Shown: positions 37,986-47,900 of the stretch, in pieces | How positions within the stretch are numbered: position 1 is the first letter of the stretch | Layout of the letters: each line of letters opens with the position of its first letter | Assembly (NCBI RefSeq): GCF_902706295.1 | Contig: NZ_CACSJJ010000001.1 | Span: 248,001-312,000 of the forward strand | Direction: 5' to 3' | DNA length: 64,000 bases | Source: Arthrobacter sp. 18067 | Lineage (GTDB): Bacteria > Actinomycetota > Actinomycetes > Actinomycetales > Micrococcaceae | Translations under genes and position numbers: made by a program | The notes under the pieces: model-generated | The model's database searches: none | What the model was told of the DNA's origin: nothing | The model's input: only the letters and a program-made list of their open reading frames with translations

Positions 37986-38155
37986 GTTACTTCAGAAGGT
38001 CACGATCCAGAGGGACCGTGGGGACTGCCTGAACTACCAAATGCCAAACACAACAACACCGTCAAGTCTACAGAGTTCTGAGCAGATAGCTAGTGCTGGG
38101 AAAGATTTGTCCATCGGATGATGCCCGAATCAATCAAAACCTGCCTGAGATCCCT

Positions 38156-38956
38156 CTAGCGGGTCACCTGTCCGGTCGTCTGAGTCGCGTTCGGAGCCGG
38201 CGTACCCGTCGCGGTCGCGCCAGGCGCAACCGGGTCCGAAACGACCGGATCCGGAGCGAGCGGGTCTGGCACCAAAGGATCAGGAACTGCCGTGTTCAGC
38301 GAGTTCGGAAGGTCAGGTGACTGACCTCCCCTACCGTAGCTAGCCCCAGGCAGCGTGACTGTACCGATTGCTTGGTTGTCTGTGATCACCCGCAGCCGTC
38401 CCTGATCGGAAGTGGACAGCCGTTGGTCGACTACCGTCACCTCACACGAGGCGTCCTGTGCTCCCGGTAGGAGAACTTGCAGGCAGTTAGTCGACCCCAG
38501 AGTGAACGAATCACCCACGTCGTTCACGACTTCCACCGCAATCACCTTCAACCCTTGCAATGAATTATTCACGACAGAGTAGCCTTTGGTGACGGGCCCA
38601 GGCCGGTCAAAGGGGATCAACCCGTTCCTCGATAGAATCACGACGTTTGATTCGACCGGCGCCCCGTTGTTGACTCCCCCGGTCCCGCTGTTGGAGGCCA
38701 TCGCCTGCGTAACGCTTGGGGCAGGCAGAGACCGCGAACCCATGCCCCCGTCCTGGCTGGCCTCACTCGTTCCCGGCGCAGAGGAAGATTCCGTACCGCT
38801 CCCCGACGTCTGGGTTGGCTGGTTCGATCCAAGCGCAGTCGAGGACGCTGTACTGGTCCCGGCACCCTGGGTCGCTTGCGGGGACGGGCCGCCACAGGCG
38901 CTGACGATGATCGCAACAAGGAGCAAAGGACATATACGAAGCTTGGTGACTTTCAT
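38156..38956 (-). CDS. Lipoprotein with Ser/Thr-rich spacer and PDP-repeat tail
   Basis: A 266-residue lipoprotein: signal KVTKLRICPLLLVAIIVSAC with lipobox IVSAC. Residues 22-95 are Ser/Thr/Gly-rich, 100-205 form a compact domain with two cysteines (CLQVLLPGAQDASCEV), and the tail has repeats PDPLVPDPLAPDPVVSDP. Its ATG overlaps the stop of the upstream membrane protein in ATGA. I do not recognise the central domain. It likely sits on the outer face of the membrane and works with the coupled membrane protein. Confidence 0.75.
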   Translation of the reverse strand: MKVTKLRICPLLLVAIIVSACGGPSPQATQGAGTSTASSTALGSNQPTQTSGSGTESSSAPGTSEASQDGGMGSRSLPAPSVTQAMASNSGTGGVNNGAPVESNVVILSRNGLIPFDRPGPVTKGYSVVNNSLQGLKVIAVEVVNDVGDSFTLGSTNCLQVLLPGAQDASCEVTVVDQRLSTSDQGRLRVITDNQAIGTVTLPGASYGRGGQSPDLPNSLNTAVPDPLVPDPLAPDPVVSDPVAPGATATGTPAPNATQTTGQVTR

Positions 38957-39927
38957 GATCTTCCCGGGGTGAACTCGATGCGAATATCAGGGCTGTCCTG
39001 CAGGACAAAAGTGGTCCCGGCGTCGTGGGTCCAGTTCTCGGGCAGAAGGAAGTACTTGCCCGCTGAATAGACCAGAAGCCTCAGCCCGGAGTACTCAAAG
39101 TGGTAGTCCGAGTCCGGAAGGTCCAGCCTTGTTTCAGTGATTTCTGGATGCCGAAGCGCCAGTGACTGTTTGCTGTAAATTTTGACGCCGGGCCGTGCAG
39201 CCAGGTTGCTTTCCAAGGCTTGAGCTCGGCCGAGACCGAGTGCACCGGCATAAAGTGTCATTCCCCAGAACAGGCTCAGAATGATCAAGAGGACCACGAT
39301 GACGTAGCCCGCCCGCTCCCACTCCGGAGCCTCGCTCTTCCCGATTCTCGCTTTCGGGTTGAAGTTTGTCCGGAGCATGTGGAACGAATAGCCTGCGAGA
39401 CCGGCCCCGCCGCCCAAGAGGATAGGGGGAAGAAGGTAGTAGCCGGCAAGAACCACGAACATGCTCCGGACAGCCACAGCCACGGCAATAGCTCCAAGGG
39501 CGATCAGGACCACGAAACCTGCTCGAATCACCCGCGAATTCTGGAACCTCAGGATGAGTTGTCCAGCGATAGCGTGCATTATCAGGACAACGAGACCTGC
39601 TGCCAACAGCACGGCAATGGGAACGATTACTGGTTCCCCGCTACGGAGGAGGTAGTCGACTGTCGAGTACCCCAGCATGTTCGCGTCCACACCGAGGTAG
39701 TACGTGCGGGATGCCGTGAAGTTATACCCGAACCAAAAGGCCAACGCTGTCACAAGCGTCGTCGGCGGCAGAACAATTACCACCCACTCCCGCAGGCTTG
39801 ACCACGGTACTCTTCCCGGGTTTGGACGTCGAGGAGATGGAAAGCGAGATGCATTGGGAGCTCGCCTTGGCCCGGCTAGAGTTTTGCGCGCGCCAAGCGG
39901 CGCGGCACTTTGGTGTCCAGTCACCAT
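38953..39927 (-). CDS. Multi-spanning membrane protein of unknown function
   Basis: A 324-residue protein. It has a charged N-terminal tail of about 45 residues and five to six hydrophobic segments (about 50-70, 95-120, 130-150, 155-180 and 210-230). The extracellular C-terminal domain (about 240-324) contains SKQSLALRHPEITETRLDLP and YFLLPENWTHDAGTTFVLQD. The ATG at 39927 is preferred over an upstream start in the same frame, which lies within the divergent flavoprotein gene. It is translationally coupled to the downstream lipoprotein. No family is recognised. Confidence 0.7.
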   Translation of the reverse strand: MVTGHQSAAPLGARKTLAGPRRAPNASRFPSPRRPNPGRVPWSSLREWVVIVLPPTTLVTALAFWFGYNFTASRTYYLGVDANMLGYSTVDYLLRSGEPVIVPIAVLLAAGLVVLIMHAIAGQLILRFQNSRVIRAGFVVLIALGAIAVAVAVRSMFVVLAGYYLLPPILLGGGAGLAGYSFHMLRTNFNPKARIGKSEAPEWERAGYVIVVLLIILSLFWGMTLYAGALGLGRAQALESNLAARPGVKIYSKQSLALRHPEITETRLDLPDSDYHFEYSGLRLLVYSAGKYFLLPENWTHDAGTTFVLQDSPDIRIEFTPGRS

Positions 39928-40074
39928 AATCCCGTCCAATCCGGAACGAGGAGTGCTGGATCCAATTATTCCACCGAAAAGTCTTATTGGATAGAAGACA
40001 GAGCAGGCCACTGACCCGGCGAACACCCCGGCAATCATGTCCCCAAGCAGCCCCGCAGGCGTAAACTCCACCCC

Positions 40075-41319
40075 ATGGGAGCGACCCCGGATACGGTCAT
40101 CATCGGCGCAGGGCAAGCCGGCCTCACGACGAGCTACTGGCTCACGCAATTCGGCGTCGAGCATCAGATCCTGGAACAACGCGATTCACTTGGCGGCGCA
40201 TTCCAGGACCGTTGGGACAGCTTCTACATGAACACCCCGAACCTTGCGCTGGACCTCCCTGGGATGCCGTACGACGGCGACGACCGGGACGCCTTCATCT
40301 CCCGCGACGCCGTGGTGAACCTCTTCAGGCGGTATGCGGAGCTGATCGCTGCACCGGTTCACACGGGCGTCGATGTGACCCGTCTATCCGCGGGATCGGA
40401 CGGCGGCTTCAACGTTGAGACGTCTCTCGGGCACCTGCGGGCGCGGAACGTCGTCCTCGCAACCGGCGCCTACCAGGTACCCAAGGTCCCCGCCATCGCA
40501 GCCAAGCTCCCTGCCGGCGTGACCCAATTCCATACCCACGACTACCGCAATCCAGAGCAACTGCCAGACGGCGCCGTGCTCATCGTCGGCACGGGCCAGT
40601 CGGGTGGGCAGATCGCCGAGGAGCTCCACGCAGCCGGCCGCGAAGTCCACCTCTCCGTCTCAATCGTCCCCGAAGCACCCCGCCGATACCGCGGCCAGGA
40701 CCTCATCTACTGGATGCTCGAAACCGGCAAACATGGCCCCGACTTCGGCGTCAACGCCCTCACTACGGAGGCGCTCCCCTCCCCCGCGGCGCGTTTCGCA
40801 CCAAACCCCCTGCTCTCCGGTACCGACGGCGGGCACGCCATTCACCTCCGCGAGCTGGGCCGCCGCGGCATGCACCTGCACGGTCACCTGGAATCAATCG
40901 ACGACGGCGACATCACCTTCAGCGACGACCTCCCCGACCGCTTCGCAGCGGTCGAATCGATCTTCGCGCAACGCTCAGGTAGAGCAATTGATGCGTACAT
41001 TTCGGCGGCGGGGATTGATGCGCCGGAGCAGAAACCCGCACCTGCCGATGACTGGATGCCCTCAGGGCCGGCGCAAGTGAACCTGGCAGATGCAAACATC
41101 ACGTCCGTCATATGGGCCAGCGGGTACAAACTCGACTTCAGCTTGGCCGACATGCCCTTCACTGACCAGTGGGGCTATCCGAGGCACGATCGAGGAGTTA
41201 CACAAATTCCCGGCATATACGTGGTCGGCCTGCCGTGGCTGACCCGCCACTACTCAGCGATCGTTGGTGGCGTGGGGCTGGACGCGGAGTACATGGCGGG
41301 GAGGCTTGCCAAGTTTTGA
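40075..41319 (+). CDS. Flavin-containing monooxygenase-like NAD(P)/FAD oxidoreductase
   Basis: A 414-residue cytoplasmic flavoprotein. The FAD-binding GxGxxG is in TVIIGAGQAGLTTSYWLTQF, the NAD(P)-binding one in VLIVGTGQSGGQIAEELHAA, with ARNVVLATGAYQVPKVP between. The C-terminus has GIYVVGLPWLTRHYSAIVGG. It resembles the CzcO/FMO group. A diverged second copy of its 3' part is found at 43160-43378, beyond an SRA-HNH endonuclease gene, so this gene marks the left edge of the defence island. Confidence 0.87.
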   Translation: MGATPDTVIIGAGQAGLTTSYWLTQFGVEHQILEQRDSLGGAFQDRWDSFYMNTPNLALDLPGMPYDGDDRDAFISRDAVVNLFRRYAELIAAPVHTGVDVTRLSAGSDGGFNVETSLGHLRARNVVLATGAYQVPKVPAIAAKLPAGVTQFHTHDYRNPEQLPDGAVLIVGTGQSGGQIAEELHAAGREVHLSVSIVPEAPRRYRGQDLIYWMLETGKHGPDFGVNALTTEALPSPAARFAPNPLLSGTDGGHAIHLRELGRRGMHLHGHLESIDDGDITFSDDLPDRFAAVESIFAQRSGRAIDAYISAAGIDAPEQKPAPADDWMPSGPAQVNLADANITSVIWASGYKLDFSLADMPFTDQWGYPRHDRGVTQIPGIYVVGLPWLTRHYSAIVGGVGLDAEYMAGRLAKF

Positions 41320-41936
41320 TACGTTCCCTGGGCCTGCTCATAAACTGAGTGCATTGCTGCTAGCGTCCCGTCTTGAAAGTGGGCTGCACTGGGCCAAGCA
41401 GCTTACAACATCTTCCGCAACGTCTCCCGTGACTCGACTCCAGCTCACATTGCCCGCGTTCTCGCAGCGTTCCCCCGCGTCGCTGGTACCGCTTGAACCG
41501 ACAGCCCCGCCCATCCCTACCACTCCGAAATCGATCTACGGCCGCGACCTAGTCGATGAGCAGCGCCGGTAGATGTTAATTAGTCGCTGGTCGTCTTCCT
41601 CCTCGCATGCCCATGGCCCGTGGTGGAGTCACATTGACGCCGCTACAGGAGCCTGGGGAAGCACGGTCTTCCGACAGGGCGGCGGGATCGCAGGACGGCA
41701 AATCGTCAAACTCCGAATTTGAATTTAACCTCCGAGTCCTGGACGCCACCAGCCTCGAAAATGGCCGTGAAACAGAGATCCCCAATATATGTGTAGGCCA
41801 GACATCGATCGTGACGCTGTTCTCGTATATTTTGGACAGCAGATCGTCGGCATCCCCGCCGAGACTCAAACGATCCGCCGCTGCGCGACGCCAGACGTAG
41901 TTGGCAATAGAGGGCTATGGGCTAGGTGGTACTTCT
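41320..41936 (+). other. Island edge with gene debris
   Basis: No complete gene is seen. A 39-codon open stretch at 41377-41496 (ending NVSRDSTPAHIARVLAAFPR, then VAGTA and a stop) lacks a start and looks like the 3' end of a lost gene; I do not recognise it. The rest holds no convincing frame; base use is less regular than in the flavoprotein gene. Confidence 0.35.
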
Positions 41937-43124
41937 GTGGGGGCATTGTCGGAACTGACGGATCCATCAGCAGTGATAAAAACAATTGAGGAGTTCATGT
42001 CCCTTGGAAGACACGCTTTCCTTGAAAAGTACGAGCAACAACCTTCCGTACGGTACTTCGCTGCAGTCGAGGGCGTGTGGATCGACTCCAAACCCCTCTT
42101 AGCAGTCGCGTACGGGAAGCAGCATCCTGATAGAGGCCCGCTCTCTGTCCGGCTGTTCTCTGGTGGAGAAGAAACTCGAAGAGCGCTTAGTCGCTTCGGG
42201 ATCGAGCTAGTCTCGAATGCCGGCGAGACCCGTCAGGTTGTGTACGGGGGAATTCCCGAGTGTCCGCCGGGGACAGCTTTCAGGGATCGACGGGAGGCAT
42301 TTGACGCCGGCGTTCACAGGACCACACAGGCAGGCATTGCTGGCCAGGCAGGCGGCACCCAATCCATTTGCCTTTCCGATGGATACTCAGATGACAGGAT
42401 TCAGGGCGACTTGATCACCTACACCGGATTTGGTGGTCGGGCCCCTAACACAGACCGACACATCGCCGATCAAAAGCTGGAAAAGGGCAACCTTGGCCTG
42501 GTCGAGAATTACAAACTTGGCCGGCCTGTTCGGGTCCTAGTCAGGGAGTCCGTGCTCACCGTGAGGAATGCCGACAACGAATATATCTACCTGGGGCTGT
42601 TCGCAGTCACTAATTGGGGCTGGGGTATGCGAGAAGGTTGGAAAGTCCTGATCTACCAGCTCCGAGCAGTTGCTGGCGAGAGTCTCATCCCCGATGAAGT
42701 TGCTACGGCTTTGACCCGTGGGGAGGATGTAACGCCGCCTCGACGCAGCGCACAAGTAAATCGGATCATTCGGAACTACGATGTCGCAGCTTCCGTGAAG
42801 CGACTCTATGACAATAGCTGCCAGATATGCGGAACCAGACTCGCAACCGCCGCCGGGCCTTATTCGGAGGGTGCACACATCCGGCCACTGGGCATCCCTC
42901 ACAACGGGCCCGATACTTTAGAGAACATCCTCTGCCTATGCCCCAACTGCCATGTTCTTTTCGACGGACATGCCCTGACCGTTCGGCCTGACAGCACGGT
43001 AATGAAGCTCGGGAGCCCGATCGGAAAGCTAAAGGTAATGGACGCACATGGGCTGAATTACGAGCATCTTGCTTATCAAGAGCAGTTCTCAACTGCTAAT
43101 TCGGGACGCTCGGCTGATTCATAG
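41937..43124 (+). CDS. SRA-HNH modification-dependent endonuclease (Type IV, ScoMcrA-like)
   Basis: About 395 residues. The N-terminal domain (TIEEFMSLGRHAFLEKYEQQ, AYGKQHPDRGPL, FSGGEETRRALSRFGI) is of the kind that heads ScoMcrA-like enzymes. An SRA (YDG) domain follows at about 155-255 (ITYTGFGGRAPNTDRHIADQ, YIYLGLFAVTNWGWG). The C-terminal HNH nuclease has CQICGTR, YSEGAHIRPLG and LCLCPNCHVLFD. SRA domains bind 5-methylcytosine or 5-hydroxymethylcytosine, so it likely cuts foreign modified DNA. Too few residues separate the head from the SRA domain for the sulfur-binding domain of ScoMcrA. The GTG at 41937 has AGGTGG upstream; a TTG at 41901 is an alternative. Confidence 0.85.
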   Translation: MGALSELTDPSAVIKTIEEFMSLGRHAFLEKYEQQPSVRYFAAVEGVWIDSKPLLAVAYGKQHPDRGPLSVRLFSGGEETRRALSRFGIELVSNAGETRQVVYGGIPECPPGTAFRDRREAFDAGVHRTTQAGIAGQAGGTQSICLSDGYSDDRIQGDLITYTGFGGRAPNTDRHIADQKLEKGNLGLVENYKLGRPVRVLVRESVLTVRNADNEYIYLGLFAVTNWGWGMREGWKVLIYQLRAVAGESLIPDEVATALTRGEDVTPPRRSAQVNRIIRNYDVAASVKRLYDNSCQICGTRLATAAGPYSEGAHIRPLGIPHNGPDTLENILCLCPNCHVLFDGHALTVRPDSTVMKLGSPIGKLKVMDAHGLNYEHLAYQEQFSTANSGRSADS

Positions 43125-43159
43125 CCTCCGCGAACTTCGCCCCCGTAGCACGCGCCTAC

Positions 43160-43378
43160 ACTGCTGGGTAGAAAAATCGAAAAACGGCGACATCACTTTC
43201 AGAGACGACCTTCCCGAGCGTTTCGCAGGAGTCGAGTCAAACTAAACTGACGCATGCGGAAGGTCATTGATGGGTGCATCGCAGCGGCCGTAGTCGGAAG
43301 GCCTAGGCTGAACACGCCATACTCAGCCATAGTTGGCGGCGTGGGGATGGACACCAAGCACTTTGCGATCTGATTGCT
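43160..43378 (+). pseudogene. Decayed 3' part of a flavin monooxygenase gene
   Basis: 43170-43235 aligns with 40895-40960 of the intact flavoprotein gene (ACGGCGACATCACTTTCAGA against ACGGCGACATCACCTTCAGC, and on). 43257-43296 aligns with 40977-41018, and 43315-43375 with 41250-41312 (TACTCAGCCATAGTTGGCGG). The segment coding for about residues 315-390 is missing. No intact frame remains. Confidence 0.75.
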
Positions 43379-43728
43379 GATTGAATTCTCGATAGATAGT
43401 CTCGGCTTACCCGAATCACCTTCGTTTGCCCTTTCCAGGGAGACCTCCGCTGACGGCCTTCACGCTCGTCGTTGCTTCGGATTCCGCTGACACGTATCGA
43501 GAAGGTTCTGGCCGGTAGCGAAGTGGAGCCAATACCGCTTTCTCGCCTTCGGCCGGGGCCTCGATCTGTTTCGCTGATGCCCGGCAGGTTTCTACCTTCC
43601 CTGGAATCTGATGTGAGTAAATGCGACCAGTGAGCAAATTGTAGCGCGTTGCCGCGGCACATTCGAGGCAATCAATGGGAGACGAATTCGGGTTTCTCAT
43701 AATGCTCCAATCTGAGAACAGTTCCAAG

Positions 43729-44971
43729 TTAAGAAAGAGACCAGAGGATGTCCAGTGCATTCACCAACTTGTACTGACGATCCTTCAACACAGCCGGATT
43801 CCATTCATCAGTCGCAATGACCTGGATTGTAAGAGTGAAAGGTGCGGAACCATTCGGACCAGAGAAATATCGAGGCTTCTTATGATCGAGCTCGCGATTT
43901 GATGCTTCGGAACCGGAGGGACCCAATCCTGGTTGTCCATTTGGTTGAACCGCAGCAACCATCTGTTGATCCGGTCCGCTGAGCCCGAAGACGGATATCT
44001 TCTGTCAACCACCGTCCCGTACGCATCGGCATACGGAAGAAGGATGTCATCGATGAACGATTCGGCAGTACCTATCTCCTTCAGATATGGATCTAGGACT
44101 TCTTCACGGAATTCCTTGAAGATCTCCTGCCGTCCCCGGACTTTCGTGAAGATCATCCTGATGTGCTGGAACAAGTCCGCGAAACCATCCCTGCCGAGCT
44201 CGACCTCCGCCACTTCCCATTTGTCCGCATAACCGACCCGTGCGCGATCAGGAACTTGGCCGATGAGCTCGGCTTTAAAGATGTCCGCGGCCGACAGATC
44301 AAGACCGCGAGCGTTCATAACGCTAAAAATGCGGTGGGCGCTGTCCAGATCCTCGGTCGAGACCATCACGAGAAATGTTCGCAAGGTCAGCATCATGATC
44401 AGCGCCATACGCTGCTCTTCACTTAACTTCACCAGCTGGTCGTGGAGGAGGTTGGCGTTGTCACGAATCGCACGTTGCGCGTCGGTCTTCAGTTGGCCGT
44501 CCGACAACGCGAAAAGTTCCTGGAGCTTGCCCTGATCCTGAACGTACCGGGTGAAAAGTCGCGATCGCGGGCGCGGAGGTGGAGCCTGGGCTTACTGGCA
44601 ATTCCCGACGTGATCCTCCCCGGCTCCACAATGTACTCACGCATCTCGGACCGAACTTGGGAGTTCTCGCTCAGCTCCCTCAGGACAGTCAGAAGAATGG
44701 ACAGCGTTGTCAGACGTTGCTGACCGTCGATCACGTCGGCTTCGGGGCTGCCTTCCTCCTTGACTAGGACGAGCGACCCTAGGAAGTACGGTTCATCTGG
44801 GCTACGTCGTTGAGCCTCCATAATGTCTAATAGGAGTTGGCTGGCTTGCTCGCCACCCCCGGCGTAGGGCCGCTGATAGTCCGGGATTGAGAATTCGAGT
44901 TGCTCACTGAAAATCTGATTCAGCGGCTGCTCGGCAGCATGGATCCTACTCTTGACCGTCCTTTCAACCAC
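43729..44971 (-). pseudogene. DUF262/DUF1524 (GmrSD-like) restriction gene, frameshifted and internally deleted
   Basis: The N-terminus (FSIPDYQRPYAGGGEQASQL, DVIDGQQRLTTLSILL) is a DUF262 ParB-like domain with its DGQQR signature. At the four A residues 44554-44557 (+ strand) one base is missing: adding one restores LRARDRDFFTRYVQDQGKLQ and the frame that continues to about 43920. There a second break jumps from FNQMDNQDWVPP straight to ASNRELDHKKPRYFSGPNG and DEWNPAVLKDRQYKLVNALD, a typical DUF1524 C-terminus. The middle with the HNH nuclease is lost. The GTG start is 5 bp after the stop of the Type ISP enzyme, so it was in one operon with it. Confidence 0.82.
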
Positions 44972-44976
44972 GGCTG

Positions 44977-47900
44977 TTACTCGGCAATCTCTAGAGCGGG
45001 CAAGTTTGTGACGATCCGACTAGTCTCCACCGACACCGTGACGATCCGCTTGATTAGGTCGAGGATGTACCGGGGGTTGCCAACCTCGCGGCAATAGTCG
45101 TTGGGGTCGTTGGTGATCTGCGAGTCCTTGTGGGTGGTGACCTGGTAGCGGTCGATAATCCATTCCAGCGCCGACTTGCCGTTGACCTGGTAGTCGAAGG
45201 CCTCGTCCGGGATGCCGGCCAGGGTAACTTGCGAGTTGTAGACGATGCGGGAACGGTCCTTACGGGCGCCGAAGGACAGCTTGTTGACCCGGTAGAGGTC
45301 GTACTCATCGCCAGCAGGGGCTCCGTGGACTATCTCTTCCAGCGCGTACGGCTCCACCGTCTCGTAATTCAAGTGCAGCTCGGCGAGCGCGCGGCCGGCC
45401 GTGCTGAAGCCCCGGAAGTCCTTGACCTTGGGGATGCGCGGCAGCATCTTTTGGAGGTCGGCCTTGTAGCTCTCGCGATATGCCGGGGAATGAACGACGC
45501 CGTAGACATAATAGAAGATGTCCTCCTTGCTGATGGCGGCGTCTTCGTAAAAGCCTCGGTAGGCGGTCAGGGTCGCCTCGGTGATATTGTCACGGCGCCG
45601 GTAGCCATCGAAGACGACACCGGTAGCATCAGCGAAGAGGTCACCTTGCGCTTCGGAAGCTATCAGTTCATAGGTGTAGAGGCTATACGCCTGGCCTGTG
45701 TGAACGAGGTGCAGATTTGGGACGCAGTCGACGATTAGCGGGCTGAAAATCTTGGACGCTCCCGGACTGCTCATGTATAGCGCGATGTTCGGATGATCTG
45801 GGGTTGGGAACAGCTTTGGGAGCTGATACCGGCGCTCGTTCATGCTTCCGGAATAGTAGACCGTTTGCCGACAAAACGGACGATATATAGAGTGCTGCAA
45901 TGCCGATTGCTCGTATTCCAGGTGTGTCCCCCGTTTGAGGTCATCTTTCAGGCTTCCACCCCAGGCAATTCTGGTGGCATCGTTGTTTGGCTCGTCCTCT
46001 GCGAGCTGCGAGTTATAGAAGTCGATCGTGCGGCGCATATTCAACTCGACTGCAGATTTGCTGAAGTTGTAACACCAGGCGTCGCGGTTAGTCTTCAAGC
46101 CAGACGAGTAGTTTTCGAAGATCCCAGGCGTCGCCGTCGTGCCTTTGGCAGCTTTGTCGCCTATTGGCTGGAATTCGTCGTAGCGTTCGTCGCGGTGGTT
46201 GATCCAGTCGCCGTGCTCGTTGGGTGCGATGGTTTCCCAGTCGGTGCCCTCGAGAGACTGCTCCATGGTGAGGATGTCGAGTTTCTGTTCGCGAGTGAGG
46301 TAGTCACCGATGTCCCGGTACTGGATATCCGCCGGACTCGTGCTGTCGGAGTTCTTGATCAGGATACAGATGGCCACTTGGGTCCGGGAGCCACTGCCGA
46401 AGACCTTGCCACCTTCCCTGCGGGACTGCTCACCTGAGGTGCGCTGATTGCCTCGGAGGTTGTAGACGAAGATTCGGCTAAACTCGGTGGCGAAAGTCTT
46501 GCGGATGCCGTCGGCGGTGTTGCCATCGATGAAGCTGCCGTTGGAAACGAAAGCGATAACGCCGTCGTTCTTGATCCGGTTGGAGGCCCAGCGGATCCCG
46601 CGGATGTAGGAATCGTAGAGGCTGTTCTTGTTCGTCGCAGTGGACTGCCTGGCGTAGCTTTCGGCGATGGAGGCGTCCAGTACAGGGTAGGCCTGGTTCT
46701 GGTTGTTATCATTCGCGTTTGTCTGGCCGGCAGAGTAGGGCGGGTTCATCACGATGACTTGGATGGGCGCGTTCTTTTGCCGTTTCACGCGCTCATTGTT
46801 CTCGGGGAAGAACTCGGAGGATTCCAGCTGGTCATCGGATTCGTTGAGCTGGAAGGTGTCCGTCAGGGCAATCCCGTCGAAGGGAACATAGCCGTGGCCG
46901 GTACCGTGTCTGATTGATTCTTCAGCGAAGACGGTCTCGATGTTGATGGCGGCGATGTAGTAGCTAAGCAGAACGATCTCGTTGGCGAATAGCTCGGTGG
47001 TGTATTTACGGTGCAGATCCTCCGGTTTGATCAGCCCGGATTGCAGCAGCCGGGTCACGAACGTTCCGGTCCCGACGAAGGGCTCCAGGATGGAGACGCC
47101 TTCGTCGGAGAGTGATTTGCCAAATTCGTGGCGCAAGGCCGCATCGGCGGAACGAAGGATGTAGTCCACCACCGGCACGGGTGTGAAGACGATTCCGAGC
47201 CGGTCGGCTACCCGAGGGAAGGCGTTGCGGAAGAAGTTGTCGTAGAGCTCAAGGATGATCTTCTGCTTCGCGGCAGCGTTGTCGATGGACTTCACGCGCG
47301 CCCGGACGGAGTCGTAGAACTTCTCCAGCCCAGCCCGCTCCTTTTCGAATGCGGAGTTTTCATCGAGCTGGTTCAGGATGTTCTGCATCGCTTTCGAGAC
47401 CGGATTGTGCTCGGTGAAGTTCGAATCGGCGAACATCGCATCGAACACGGGCTTGGTGACCAGGTGTTGGGCCAGCATTTCCACGGCCTGAGCTTGGTCG
47501 ATCTCCGGATTTAGGTTCTCTCGCAGGCCCTGGATGAAGTCATCAAACGCAGCCCGGTGCCCTAAATCAGCGTGCTCGAGCAGCTGGTTGATCAGCACGA
47601 TGTGCTTGTTCGCGATCGCAGCGATGTCCTTGGACCAATCCTCCCAATACATACGGTTGCCGCACTTGTCCACGATCTTGGCGTAGACGGAGTCCTTCCA
47701 CTCCTCCGCCGGGAACTGCAGCGCAGGCTGGACGTACAGCGGATCCTCAGGGTTGTCCGGGTCCGGTGTTGGCCGTGGGTCGATTATCTTTGACTTCTTC
47801 TTTGGCTCCAGATCGACGGTCTCGATCAGAATGGATTCCGGGGCGTTCTTGTTCAACTCGATCTGGTTGATCGCCGCGTCCATGCGCTCGTCGTGTGCGC

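Noticed and set aside
41607..41900. 97-codon + strand frame in the island edge
   Set aside because: No ribosome site, no recognisable domain and irregular codon use; probably chance in gene debris.
41922..41929. Single CTAGGTGG before the SRA-HNH gene
   Set aside because: It stands alone with no second site at 21-22, 43 or 65 bp and is explained as the ribosome site AGGTGG.
43303..43671. 122-codon - strand frame between the flavoprotein remnant and the DUF262 remnant
   Set aside because: Overlaps the remnant in the antisense direction and has no domain or start signal.
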